The notes below the pieces were generated by a model. It was not told where the DNA came from and made no database searches. It was given only the letters and a program-made list of their open reading frames with translations. 64,000 nt of DNA from Coriobacteriales bacterium (GTDB taxonomy: Bacteria; Actinomycetota; Coriobacteriia; Coriobacteriales; UBA8131). This document shows, piece after piece, positions 1 through 7,109 of the stretch (position 1 is its first letter; the number at the start of each line of letters is the position of its first letter). Made by a program: the position numbers and the translations under genes. The stretch is taken from the NCBI GenBank assembly GCA_031282405.1, contig JAITDU010000048.1:1-64000 (forward strand), written 5' to 3'.

Positions 1-108
1 CCGCTGGCTTGTGTGGTTCGCGAGCGGCAACGGCGTAGTCGTGCTTTGGGGTGTGAAGTTGAGCAGCTACAAAGCCAGAGCGAGCGTTTAGGCTAGAGCC
101 AGCGTGAG

Positions 109-258
109 CGTTTAAGCGATAGCTTAAGCCAGCGCTAGACGGTGATGCCCCCCCCCCACGGCGTAATGTGTGACTACATTTCTTCCCTCTCCAATCTTAG
201 TTGTAGTGCTTCCAACAGACCCTCAGTACTCCGAGCAGGACTAATCATACCACAACCC
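109..258. repeat. direct repeat copy A of pilin-upstream region
   Basis: About 150 bp matching 1981-2136 with scattered substitutions and a small length difference beside the C tract. Shared blocks include TTTAAGCGA, GCTTAAGCCAGCGCTAG, GACGGTGATG before the C run, ACGGCGTAAT after it, and TTCTTCCCTCTCCAATCTTA. On the minus strand a promoter-like pair (TTGATA at 269-274, TATGAT at 244-249, 19-nt spacer) lies at its distal end. Confidence 0.85.
148..157. repeat. homopolymer tract of 10 C (G on minus strand)
   Basis: A run of ten C, matched by eleven C at 2027-2037 in the second copy. Tracts of this kind commonly change length by slipped-strand mispairing. Confidence 0.9.
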
Positions 259-339
259 TACGTGTACGTATCAAGTGGCCAATTTGTCCAGCTGCCCGAG
301 CAATTTCCTGCAATTTCCTGACACGAGTTTATATTTTTG

Positions 340-368
340 TTGACAATTGTGACACAATTAGGTACACT
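340..368 (+). promoter_or_regulatory. sigma-70 type promoter of the toxin-antitoxin operon
   Basis: TTGACA at 340-345 and TACACT at 363-368 are separated by exactly 17 nt. This places transcription start about 13-15 nt before the antitoxin ATG at 389, an unusually short leader that still contains GGAGG at 376-380. Confidence 0.8.
345..359. promoter_or_regulatory. palindromic operator inside the TA promoter
   Basis: A perfect dyad, AATTGTG-A-CACAATT, overlaps the end of the -35 box and fills most of the spacer. Phd/YefM antitoxins are known to repress their own operon by binding palindromes at the promoter. The position fits that use, but binding by this protein is inference. Confidence 0.65.
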
Positions 369-388
369 AATGCTCGGAGGTGACCGGC

Positions 389-670
389 ATGGACTTTTTT
401 ACCGTACGGGATTTGCGAACTTCTCCCAAAGTCGTGTGGAACACACTAAAGGAGAAGCGCGAAGCCATCATTACAAACAATGGAAAACCGTCAGCAATAC
501 TACTCCCTATCGGCGATTCTGATTTTGATGACGTACTCGCTACCATACGACAGGTAAACGCAAGGCGGGCGGTCGCCCGCATGCAACGGGCCTCGCTTGA
601 AGCAGATCTTGACACCCTGTCACTTGACGAGATTAACTCAGAAATATCCGCCATGCGAGCAGGCAAATGA
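389..670 (+). CDS. antitoxin, Phd/YefM family
   Basis: This 93-residue protein fits the Phd/YefM antitoxin family. An N-terminal DNA-binding fold (residues 1-50) carries the family pattern of a short strand, a helix and then NNGKPSAILLP at 30-40. A helical C-terminal tail probably wraps the toxin. The start is ATG 389, because GGAGG lies 8 nt upstream; an in-frame GTG at 380 overlaps that site. The gene sits 16 nt before the PIN toxin, the usual antitoxin-first order, and is preceded by a promoter containing a perfect palindrome, which suggests autoregulation. Family assignment rests on pattern and context. Confidence 0.85.
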   Translation: MDFFTVRDLRTSPKVVWNTLKEKREAIITNNGKPSAILLPIGDSDFDDVLATIRQVNARRAVARMQRASLEADLDTLSLDEINSEISAMRAGK

Positions 671-686
671 CATGCAGGGTCCTGTG

Positions 687-1070
687 ATGAGAAGAGTCGT
701 CATTGATACTAACGTACTCGTCTCGGCCCTGCTCAATCCCGATGGAACTCCCGCCCGCGTCCTTTCCCTGTTCCTTAATGGCAAAGTCGAGGCGTGCTAT
801 GACTCTCGGATTCTACACGAGTACAAAGAGGTACTTGCGCGCCCCAAGTTCCCGTTTGAGCAAGTCGATATTGACGCACTCGTGAATACGTTTGAGAGAG
901 ACGGCTTTGTGATTGCTCCTGAGCATACCGACCATACATTCTCTGACGATGCTGACAGAAAGTTTTACGAAGTTGCCACGACGGCAGAGGCAGTGCTGAT
1001 AACCGGAAACAAAAAGCATTTTCCCAGCGAGGCGCGCGTGCTTTCTCCGCTGGAGTTTTTGAGTGGGTAA
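687..1070 (+). CDS. PIN-domain toxin (putative ribonuclease)
   Basis: This 127-residue protein belongs to the PIN-domain toxin group, metal-dependent RNases that cleave RNA when not bound by the antitoxin. It opens with VVIDTNVLVSALL, giving the first active-site Asp (D7). Further acidic residues are E45 and the DDAD cluster near 87-90, followed by the buried strand EAVLITGNKKHF. ATG 687 is preferred over the in-frame ATG 672 because AGGG lies about 7 nt upstream. It is cotranscribed with the Phd-type antitoxin. Targets cannot be predicted from the sequence. All expected acidic positions appear present, so the toxin is probably intact. Confidence 0.85.
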   Translation: MRRVVIDTNVLVSALLNPDGTPARVLSLFLNGKVEACYDSRILHEYKEVLARPKFPFEQVDIDALVNTFERDGFVIAPEHTDHTFSDDADRKFYEVATTAEAVLITGNKKHFPSEARVLSPLEFLSG

Positions 1071-1118
1071 GACTGTAACAGTGAGATGGTGTACCGTAGA
1101 GTCCTTAGTGCATTCAGT

Positions 1119-1759
1119 TTAGAGCACAAGATGATAGACCTCGTAGCCGGCATTTGCATCATAGGCGATGTCACCACTCTCGATGGCAGCACCATAATCG
1201 TTTGCCGTCGCCACTTCATCAAAACGGGTCAGTTTGTAACTAACGCCAATGAGTGGCTTGCCAGCATCATAAATGCCTTCGGGGCAAAAGGCCAAGTAAA
1301 ACGCGTCGGCAGTGGCGGCTGTGGCATCAGAACCTAGAGGAGCAATATAGTCAATCATCCAGAAGGGATCGTCACCGGTAGTCGGCACCGCGTACTCCTC
1401 GCCGATCAGACGGGCGGCTTCTCTATAGAGTTTGAAGCCATCGGAATAAGCATAGGAAGACAAATCTAAATTCATGATTTGGGAGTGCTTGAGAGAAGAA
1501 AAGTCATCGTCTCCTTGCGCAAAATATAGGGCAGCATCATTGCCGGCAAAATCCCCCCGGGCCCAGGCTTCATCAATGACGGTTTTCACGGCTATGTTTA
1601 TATCACGCGCCTGCATCTCCCACTGTTTATCCTCCGCTTTGCTTATATAGCCCGTAAGCGCCGGGATAGCAATAGCGGCAAGTATGCCGAGAATAACGAT
1701 GACGACGATAAGTTCAACGAGCGTAAAACCTTTGCGGGTTTGTGTTTCACTTTTTGCAT
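1119..1759 (-). CDS. type IV pilin-like protein with apparent frameshift in the leader
   Basis: The protein has the class III signal of type IV pilins and pseudopilins: RKGFTLVEL followed by a 20-residue hydrophobic helix, then a soluble domain of about 165 residues ending in YHLVL. A short leader starting at ATG 1759 with AGGG 7 nt upstream would read MQKVKHKP, a typical basic prepilin leader. It is one base out of frame with GFTLVEL. Adding one base in the GGG at 1736-1738 (CCC on the coding strand) restores MQKVKHKPRKGFTLVEL exactly. The GFTLVEL frame is otherwise open upstream to 2039 with no plausible ribosome site. Either this is a point inactivation, a sequencing error, or a slippage-dependent gene. 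No prepilin peptidase or pilus ATPase gene is in the window. Confidence 0.7.
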
Positions 1760-1765
1760 AAGCAA

Positions 1766-1890
1766 CCCTGCTTTGTGCAGGCGAGCAGATTGGCTTGAAA
1801 GAGCTGTTTACTCGAAACGAGCGTATAGGCCATACGTGAGTGAGAGCAAACGGCGCTTGAAAGTCAAGATGCCGCTTGCACAAAGCAGGG
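1766..1890. repeat. 14-bp perfect inverted repeat upstream of the pilin gene
   Basis: CCCTGCTTTGTGCA at 1766-1779 is inverted at 1877-1890, with 97 nt between the arms. In the pilin transcript it would form a large stem-loop ending just before the AGGG ribosome site, so it could sequester initiation. It could also be the ends of a small mobile remnant; no target-site duplication is evident. Confidence 0.7.
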
Positions 1891-1980
1891 CGCAAAAAAA
1901 CCGCCTGTTCAGAGTGAACAGCGGCGGCAACGTGATTGAACTTCGAATTGTGAGGATGGGGCGCTATAGAGCAAGCACAA

Positions 1981-2136
1981 GCATTTAAGCGAGAGCTTAA
2001 GCCAGCGCTAGTACGAGACGGTGATGCCCCCCCCCCCACGGCGTAATTTGTAACTTCATTTCTTCCCTCTCCAATCTTAGTTTTCGTGCTTCCAACAGAC
2101 TCTCCGTACTTCTAACGAAGCTTAATGGTACCACAG
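1981..2136. repeat. direct repeat copy B of pilin-upstream region
   Basis: Second copy of the region at 109-258, located 220-380 nt upstream of the pilin leader. It contains eleven C at 2027-2037. On the minus strand GAGAGGG sits 5 nt before ATG 2059, and that short ORF runs through the G tract and stops after about 20 codons. A tract of 9 or 12 G would put it in the frame that is open to the pilin domain. Confidence 0.85.
2027..2037. repeat. homopolymer tract of 11 C (G on minus strand)
   Basis: Eleven C, one more than in the otherwise similar copy at 148-157. A minus-strand GTG at 2039 abuts the run and, with eleven G, is in frame with the pilin domain. In copy A, with ten G, the equivalent GTG is not. 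Confidence 0.9.
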
Positions 2137-2226
2137 ATTCGTGCTTGTATACGTCAACGTGTCAGATTGGTTAGTGCAGGCACGTATGCCACGGCCTTTA
2201 GCCGAGGCGCCTGGATTGCCACACTC

Positions 2227-2242
2227 CCCTGAGAGCTCAGGG
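2227..2242 (-). terminator. possible terminator hairpin after aspS
   Basis: CCCTGAG and CTCAGGG form a 7-bp stem about 18 nt past the aspS stop. No T run follows on the minus strand, so it is only a weak candidate. The rest of the 2137-2259 gap shows nothing recognisable. Confidence 0.35.
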
Positions 2243-2259
2243 TGACGGAGTAGCACATT

Positions 2260-4185
2260 CTAGCTCAGGCGCAACCCCAGTGCTTTAAGCTGTTTGGCCT
2301 CTACGGTCTCGGGCGCGCCCGTGAGCAGATCCGTACCACTGGATGTCTTGGGAAAGGCAATGGCATCCCGTATCGAATCGAATCCACCCAATAGCATTAT
2401 CAGGCGGTCCAGGCCGAGTGCAATACCGCCGTGCGGAGGCGCGCCGAATCTTAAGGCATCGAGCAAGAAGCCAAACTGCTCGGTAGCCTCTTCCTCGCTA
2501 AAGCCCATGGCCTTAAATACCCGCATTTGCAGATCGCGATCATGGATACGCAACGTACCGCCCCCTAATTCGTATCCATCCATGATCAAGTCATAGGAAT
2601 AGCTGCCGCAGGCAGCAGGATCGCTCTCCAGCTTGGCAACGTCCTCATCCTTGATACGCGTGAACGGGTGATGGTTGGCCACAAAACGCTTGGCTTCAGC
2701 GTCGTACTTGAACATCGGAAAGTCAACTACCCAACACAGGCGATGGCCCGTGCGCTCAAGGCCCAGCACATCCGCCAGGTAGAGGCGCACCGCGCCGAGC
2801 ACATCGCTTACCACGTCGAAGCTGTCTGCCGCAAACACCACAAGGTCGCCGGGCTCAACGGCAAGTGCGGCCTTAACCGCAGCCAACACTTCAGGACCCA
2901 GGAATTTGATTATCGGAGACTTTTCCGTACCGTCCCTCCCAAAGGCTATCCAGGCCATGCCCTTAGCGCCATGCTCCATGGCTACAGAAGCTATTCTGTC
3001 GATCTCGCCGCGCGATAGCTCCCCCGCTGTTTTGACATTAATGGCCTTGACCACTCCCCCCTCTGCCACTGCCTGACTGAACACTTTGAATCCACAGTCG
3101 GCCACCAGGGCAGAGATATCCTCAAGCTCAAGGCCAAAGCGCAGGTCGGGTCGGTCGGTACCAAAGCGCGAAAGAGACTCTGCGTATGATATCCGTGGCA
3201 GCGGAAATTCGACCCCCGGCTGTATCCCGGTCATAACCTGATCAGGCACACAAGACGCATTCTCGTTGACACCAACGCCAGCATCAAGGCCGGCCTGCTT
3301 AACCCGAGCGACCTCCCCGCCAACGCCAACGTCGACACCAGTCTGCTCAGTCTGTTCGGCCTTTAGACCGATGGCGGCCAGTACCTCAACCAGGATGTCT
3401 TCAGTCATACCCAAAACATCTGCTTCGTTAACAAAGCTCATTTCGAGGTCAACCTGCGTGAACTCCGGTTGACGGTCAGCGCGCAAATCCTCGTCTCTGA
3501 AGCACCGGGCTATCTGATAATAGCGCTCAATGCCACCTACCATGAGAAGTTGCTTGAAAAGCTGAGGCGACTGCGGCAGAGCATAAAACCGGCCATTGCC
3601 CAGCCGGGTCGGCACGAGGTAGTCGCGAGCACCCTCGGGGGTAGAGCGGCCCAGTACGGGTGTCTCAATCTCGATGAAGCCACGCTTGTTAAAAGCGCCG
3701 TGGAGGGCAGCAGTAACGTCGGAACGCAGTTTGAGGGCAGCCATGACCTCCGGGCGGCGAATATCGAGGTAGCGCCAGCGCAGACGCAAGGCCTCATCGG
3801 TCTCAATTCCGTCCTCGATAGGAAACGGCGGCGTCTCAGAGCTATTAAGAACGGTGCAATCGCTGAGCAAAACCTCTACAGCACCCGTGGGCATATCCGG
3901 ATTGGCTGTGCCCTCTGGCCGCTCACGCACACGGCCGCTTACAGCAATCACCCATTCGGGACGCATCTTCTCGCCTAAAGAAAACACCGTATTAGAGCAA
4001 TATTCAGGGTCAAACACACACTGCGTCGTACCCGCGCGATCGCGCAAATCCACAAATATCAGTCCCCCATGATCCCGACGATGGGCCACCCATCCGGTCA
4101 ACACGACCGCACGGCCAACATCCGGTGCCCGCAGTTGCCCACAGGTATGGCTGTGCATGCTGTGCTTGTTAAGAGAGTCGCTCAT
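2260..4185 (-). CDS. aspS: aspartate--tRNA ligase, probably non-discriminating
   Basis: Class II synthetase that charges tRNA-Asp. The anticodon-binding OB domain comes first (GWVAHRRDHGGLIFVDLRD), then motif 2 (CFRDEDLRADRQPEFTQ, about 218-234), the bacterial GAD insert and motif 3 (GIALGLDRLIMLL). His39 in RRDHGG matches the position that is Leu in E. coli AspRS and His in the Pseudomonas non-discriminating enzyme, so it may also form Asp-tRNA-Asn for a GatCAB route (inference). Length is 641 residues against about 590 usual. The excess is a Gly/Val/Asp-rich repeat at about 255-306, before PLPRISYAE. The ATG overlaps the hisS stop by 4 nt, so the pair is translationally coupled. Confidence 0.97.
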   Translation of the reverse strand: MSDSLNKHSMHSHTCGQLRAPDVGRAVVLTGWVAHRRDHGGLIFVDLRDRAGTTQCVFDPEYCSNTVFSLGEKMRPEWVIAVSGRVRERPEGTANPDMPTGAVEVLLSDCTVLNSSETPPFPIEDGIETDEALRLRWRYLDIRRPEVMAALKLRSDVTAALHGAFNKRGFIEIETPVLGRSTPEGARDYLVPTRLGNGRFYALPQSPQLFKQLLMVGGIERYYQIARCFRDEDLRADRQPEFTQVDLEMSFVNEADVLGMTEDILVEVLAAIGLKAEQTEQTGVDVGVGGEVARVKQAGLDAGVGVNENASCVPDQVMTGIQPGVEFPLPRISYAESLSRFGTDRPDLRFGLELEDISALVADCGFKVFSQAVAEGGVVKAINVKTAGELSRGEIDRIASVAMEHGAKGMAWIAFGRDGTEKSPIIKFLGPEVLAAVKAALAVEPGDLVVFAADSFDVVSDVLGAVRLYLADVLGLERTGHRLCWVVDFPMFKYDAEAKRFVANHHPFTRIKDEDVAKLESDPAACGSYSYDLIMDGYELGGGTLRIHDRDLQMRVFKAMGFSEEEATEQFGFLLDALRFGAPPHGGIALGLDRLIMLLGGFDSIRDAIAFPKTSSGTDLLTGAPETVEAKQLKALGLRLS

Positions 4186-5540
4186 TGGCTGGTATCCTTA
4201 CTGTGTTCATGCGATACGGATGATAGGGGCGAGGTTGGTGATAAGAGTCTCGTGACAAGAGCGTCAAAGGTCAAAAGCTCCTCGCTGTGTGCCGTCATCG
4301 ACCGCAGCTTGAAATGTCCCTGTGCCAACTCATCGGGGCCGATGATGAGAGCATAACGAGCAGCAGCCTTATCGGCCACCTTGAGCTGCGATTTGAGAGA
4401 GCGTCCTTGATGATCCATGTCCGCACTGATGCCGGCTTGCCTGAGCCGCGCAACAATCGTAAAGGCGCTATGTTGACACTCGGCGCTTACAGTTACCACA
4501 AAGACATCCGGGCCTCGTGGGTCCTCCTCCACAATCCCGAGGGCTTCTTGTACGAGCTTAACCCGTTCCAAACCCACCGCAAAACCCAAACCGGGGGTTG
4601 GTTTGCCGCCAAACTCTTCGAGGAGCTTGTCATAGCGCCCGCCACCTCCGATAGCGTTTTGGGCACCCAGGCCGGCGTCAACCTGGACTTCAAACACGGT
4701 CCTTGTATAGTAATCTAAACCACGGACCAGCCGAGGATCTTCAACAAAGTCAATATTTGCTAATTTTAATAGCAATTTAACAGTCTCATAATGTTCTCTG
4801 CAAGGGCCGCAGAGCACGTTGGTTATGAGCGGCGCCTGGGACATCACCTGCTGGCATTCGGGACTCTTACAGTCAAAAGCCCTGAGCGGGTTACTATCCG
4901 CCCGCCGTAGACATTCCGGGCAGAGCGCGTCGCTGTGTGCAAGAATGAATTCGCGCACCTGCTCGCGATAGGCCGGCCTACAGGCGTCGTCTCCCATCGA
5001 GTTAAGCTTGAGTGTCAGAGCCGCATGCGGTATGCCCAGTGCATCGAAGTAGTCCATGAGCATTATCACGACCTCGGCATCTACCGTAGGCTCAACAGCA
5101 CCCAGACACTCCACACCTATCTGATGAAACTGCCTAAAACGGCCCTTTTGCGGCCGTTCATGGCGAAACATCGGGCCAAAGTACCAGAGCTTGGCAGCCG
5201 GCGAGCCTGGGGGTACAAGGTTATGTTGAACGACCGCTCGAGCCACGCCGGCCGTACCCTCCGGACGCAGTGCCAAACGCTGCTCTGGTTTAAGCGGTCT
5301 GCTCTCGGCCAGTCTTAGGGTGGCATCGGCCGAGAACACGTTATACATTTCCTTACCGACGACATCGGTAGCCTGACCAATACCTCGGGCAAAAACCTCG
5401 ATATTCTCAAAACAGGGAGTCTCGATCAGCTTGTACGCATACCGCTCAAACACCTCGGCGGCTGTCCGGACAAGTCTGTCCAAGGTGTAAGCTTCGCCAA
5501 ACAGCAGATCACTCGCCCCTCGAGGGTTTTGCAGACTCAT
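4182..5540 (-). CDS. hisS: histidine--tRNA ligase
   Basis: Class II synthetase that attaches histidine to tRNA-His. At 452 residues it has the normal architecture. Motif 2 is FRHERPQKGRFRQFHQIGVE, the histidine-binding signature is VRGLDYYTRTVFEV, and the C-terminal anticodon domain begins near PDVFVVTVSAE. The N terminus (NPRGASDLLFGEA) matches the family start. It is first in a two-gene unit with aspS, an order common in actinobacteria and Firmicutes. No T-box-like leader was recognised in the upstream gap. The product has no obvious insertion, unlike the neighbouring AspRS. Confidence 0.97.
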   Translation of the reverse strand: MSLQNPRGASDLLFGEAYTLDRLVRTAAEVFERYAYKLIETPCFENIEVFARGIGQATDVVGKEMYNVFSADATLRLAESRPLKPEQRLALRPEGTAGVARAVVQHNLVPPGSPAAKLWYFGPMFRHERPQKGRFRQFHQIGVECLGAVEPTVDAEVVIMLMDYFDALGIPHAALTLKLNSMGDDACRPAYREQVREFILAHSDALCPECLRRADSNPLRAFDCKSPECQQVMSQAPLITNVLCGPCREHYETVKLLLKLANIDFVEDPRLVRGLDYYTRTVFEVQVDAGLGAQNAIGGGGRYDKLLEEFGGKPTPGLGFAVGLERVKLVQEALGIVEEDPRGPDVFVVTVSAECQHSAFTIVARLRQAGISADMDHQGRSLKSQLKVADKAAARYALIIGPDELAQGHFKLRSMTAHSEELLTFDALVTRLLSPTSPLSSVSHEHSKDTSQ

Positions 5541-5948
5541 GCTTGTTTCCTCACGGTTGTCTTCCCTTTGTTTATCCTACGACCTTGTCACTGCGACACG
5601 GCTGGCCGTTCCACAGCGGCTTTGTGGTCAAACCTACAGCCATACGCAGTCGTACCACTCGCACCGTATTTAGACACAACGCATTGCCGGGTACAGCACT
5701 TGCATAGGGTTGAAGCGGTATATTGTGCATCCACATATCCCTATTGTACCGCATGGTACCGCCAAAGGGAGCGCGCCAACCACATATCGAACCTACCAAT
5801 CCGAGATGTGCCCTACCCTAACGTGTTCTTTTGTTTTATAATCTGCTTAGTATTACTAAATTAAATTGTGTGAGGTGGCACCCTAGGCAGATTAAAGGAC
5901 TACGGGCGTATTGTGCCCAACCATCCAGGACGGACACAGGAGAATACT
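5541..5948. other. intergenic region between divergent hisS and FIST gene
   Basis: 408 nt without a gene. On the minus strand TACAAT (5743-5748) could be a -10 for hisS, giving a leader of about 200 nt, but no good -35 is in place. On the plus strand TATAAT (5837-5842) may serve the FIST gene. I see no riboswitch or T-box signature. Confidence 0.4.
5837..5842 (+). promoter_or_regulatory. possible -10 box of the FIST-kinase operon
   Basis: A consensus TATAAT lies 106 nt before ATG 5949. The -35 region at optimal spacing (TACCCT) is poor, so the site may be weak or activator dependent. Confidence 0.4.
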
Positions 5949-7109
5949 ATGGGAATCGATATCCGCACGGCTCGGACGACGATCGTTGATGAAGTCGATG
6001 AAGCAGTCGATGAGCTGATCCGGGAATTGGAGCTGAACACACTTAAAGCGCAAAGTGTTGCCATACTGTATTGCCATTATGACTACGTGGACAGTGGTAT
6101 CATCGAGGCACTACACCAGCGTCTGGGATTTGATGTGGTCGGTATGACATCTACCTCTAACGGTACCGAGCAGAACTACGACATGTATGGACTCAGTGTC
6201 GCCGTACTCACCAGCGATGACGTTGGATTCGCGGCTGCTATGACCGAGAGCCTCACAACCGATACCTATAAATCCGCTATAACGGCCACCTACGAACGGG
6301 CGCGCGACCGCATAACAAAAGACCCGGCCTTGTGCTTTACCTTTTTGTCTTATATAGAAGCCATCACCGGTGCCGAGATGCTGCGTGTCTTCGACCTGGC
6401 CTGCAAAGGCGCTCCATGTTGGGGTTCCAGCTCCTCAGGTGTCGACTTGTTTTTTACCCATTGTTACACTATCTATAACGACCGCATTGTCCAAGACGGC
6501 TTTGTAATGCTGCTATTGGATGGTGATGTCAAGCCGCAGTTCATCATTGAGGCCATCCCCGACGAATTAATATCAGAAGTACGCGGCGTGGTCACAAAAA
6601 GCGCCGACTACCACCTCGCCGAGATCGACGGCAGGCCGGCTGTTGAGTTCCTCAACTCCTTTGGACTCAACGCTACCAAAGACAACCTGCCCGCAACATC
6701 GCCTTTGATGGTGTACTATAAACGAGCCGTTGAGCCAGTCGCACTGGGCGTTTACACCGTGTTCGACGACGGCTCGCTCCTTGTGGCTGCCAACATCGAG
6801 GAAGGTGCCACGCTGGCTATTGGCAGTATCACAACCGAGGGGATACTACAAACGGCCAAAAAGTGTATGGAACGCGTCAGAGCCGTCCCGAACAAGCAAG
6901 GTGTCCTCATTCTGCCCTGCTGCTCACGCTTTTTTATGCTGTCTCCGAATATGCACGCCGAGCAAGAACTGATTCGTGAGGAATTGGACGAAAAAAAAGC
7001 ACCGGCACTGATAGGCTACTCGGGTGGCGAGATATGTCCGGTGCAAGACGAAAGCGGAAACCTGGTCAATCGCTTTCATAACTACACGATAACCGCATGT
7101 GTGCTGTAA
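5949..7109 (+). CDS. FIST-domain sensory protein
   Basis: A 386-residue soluble protein matching the FIST N (about 40-230) plus FIST C (about 240-370) layout. These modules are thought to bind small ligands such as amino acids and often feed signals to histidine kinases or chemotaxis proteins. Visible FIST-like features are the early [20 protein letters not shown] strand-helix unit, [11 protein letters not shown], and the C-terminal [13 protein letters not shown] 5949 is preceded by AGGAG at 7 nt; the longer reading from GTG 5913 lacks a ribosome site. The stop overlaps the next gene by 13 nt, so the sensor and kinase are probably made together. Several cysteines (PCCSRFF) could be redox or metal sensitive; this is speculation. 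Confidence 0.8.
   Translation: MGIDIRTARTTIVDEVDEAVDELIRELELNTLKAQSVAILYCHYDYVDSGIIEALHQRLGFDVVGMTSTSNGTEQNYDMYGLSVAVLTSDDVGFAAAMTESLTTDTYKSAITATYERARDRITKDPALCFTFLSYIEAITGAEMLRVFDLACKGAPCWGSSSSGVDLFFTHCYTIYNDRIVQDGFVMLLLDGDVKPQFIIEAIPDELISEVRGVVTKSADYHLAEIDGRPAVEFLNSFGLNATKDNLPATSPLMVYYKRAVEPVALGVYTVFDDGSLLVAANIEEGATLAIGSITTEGILQTAKKCMERVRAVPNKQGVLILPCCSRFFMLSPNMHAEQELIREELDEKKAPALIGYSGGEICPVQDESGNLVNRFHNYTITACVL

Larger units (their letters stand above)
1..339. other. gene-free left edge with duplicated pilin-upstream region
   Basis: No convincing gene lies here. Positions 109-258 are a diverged copy of 1981-2136, including a run of ten C (148-157). On the minus strand one frame stays open from the C tract to the window edge, so another pilin-like gene may begin just left of position 1. 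Positions 301-320 are a 10-nt unit (CAATTTCCTG) repeated twice, next to the toxin-antitoxin promoter. Confidence 0.6.

Noticed and set aside
5541-5948. T-box leader for hisS
   Set aside because: No specifier stem or conserved T-box bulge sequence could be found.
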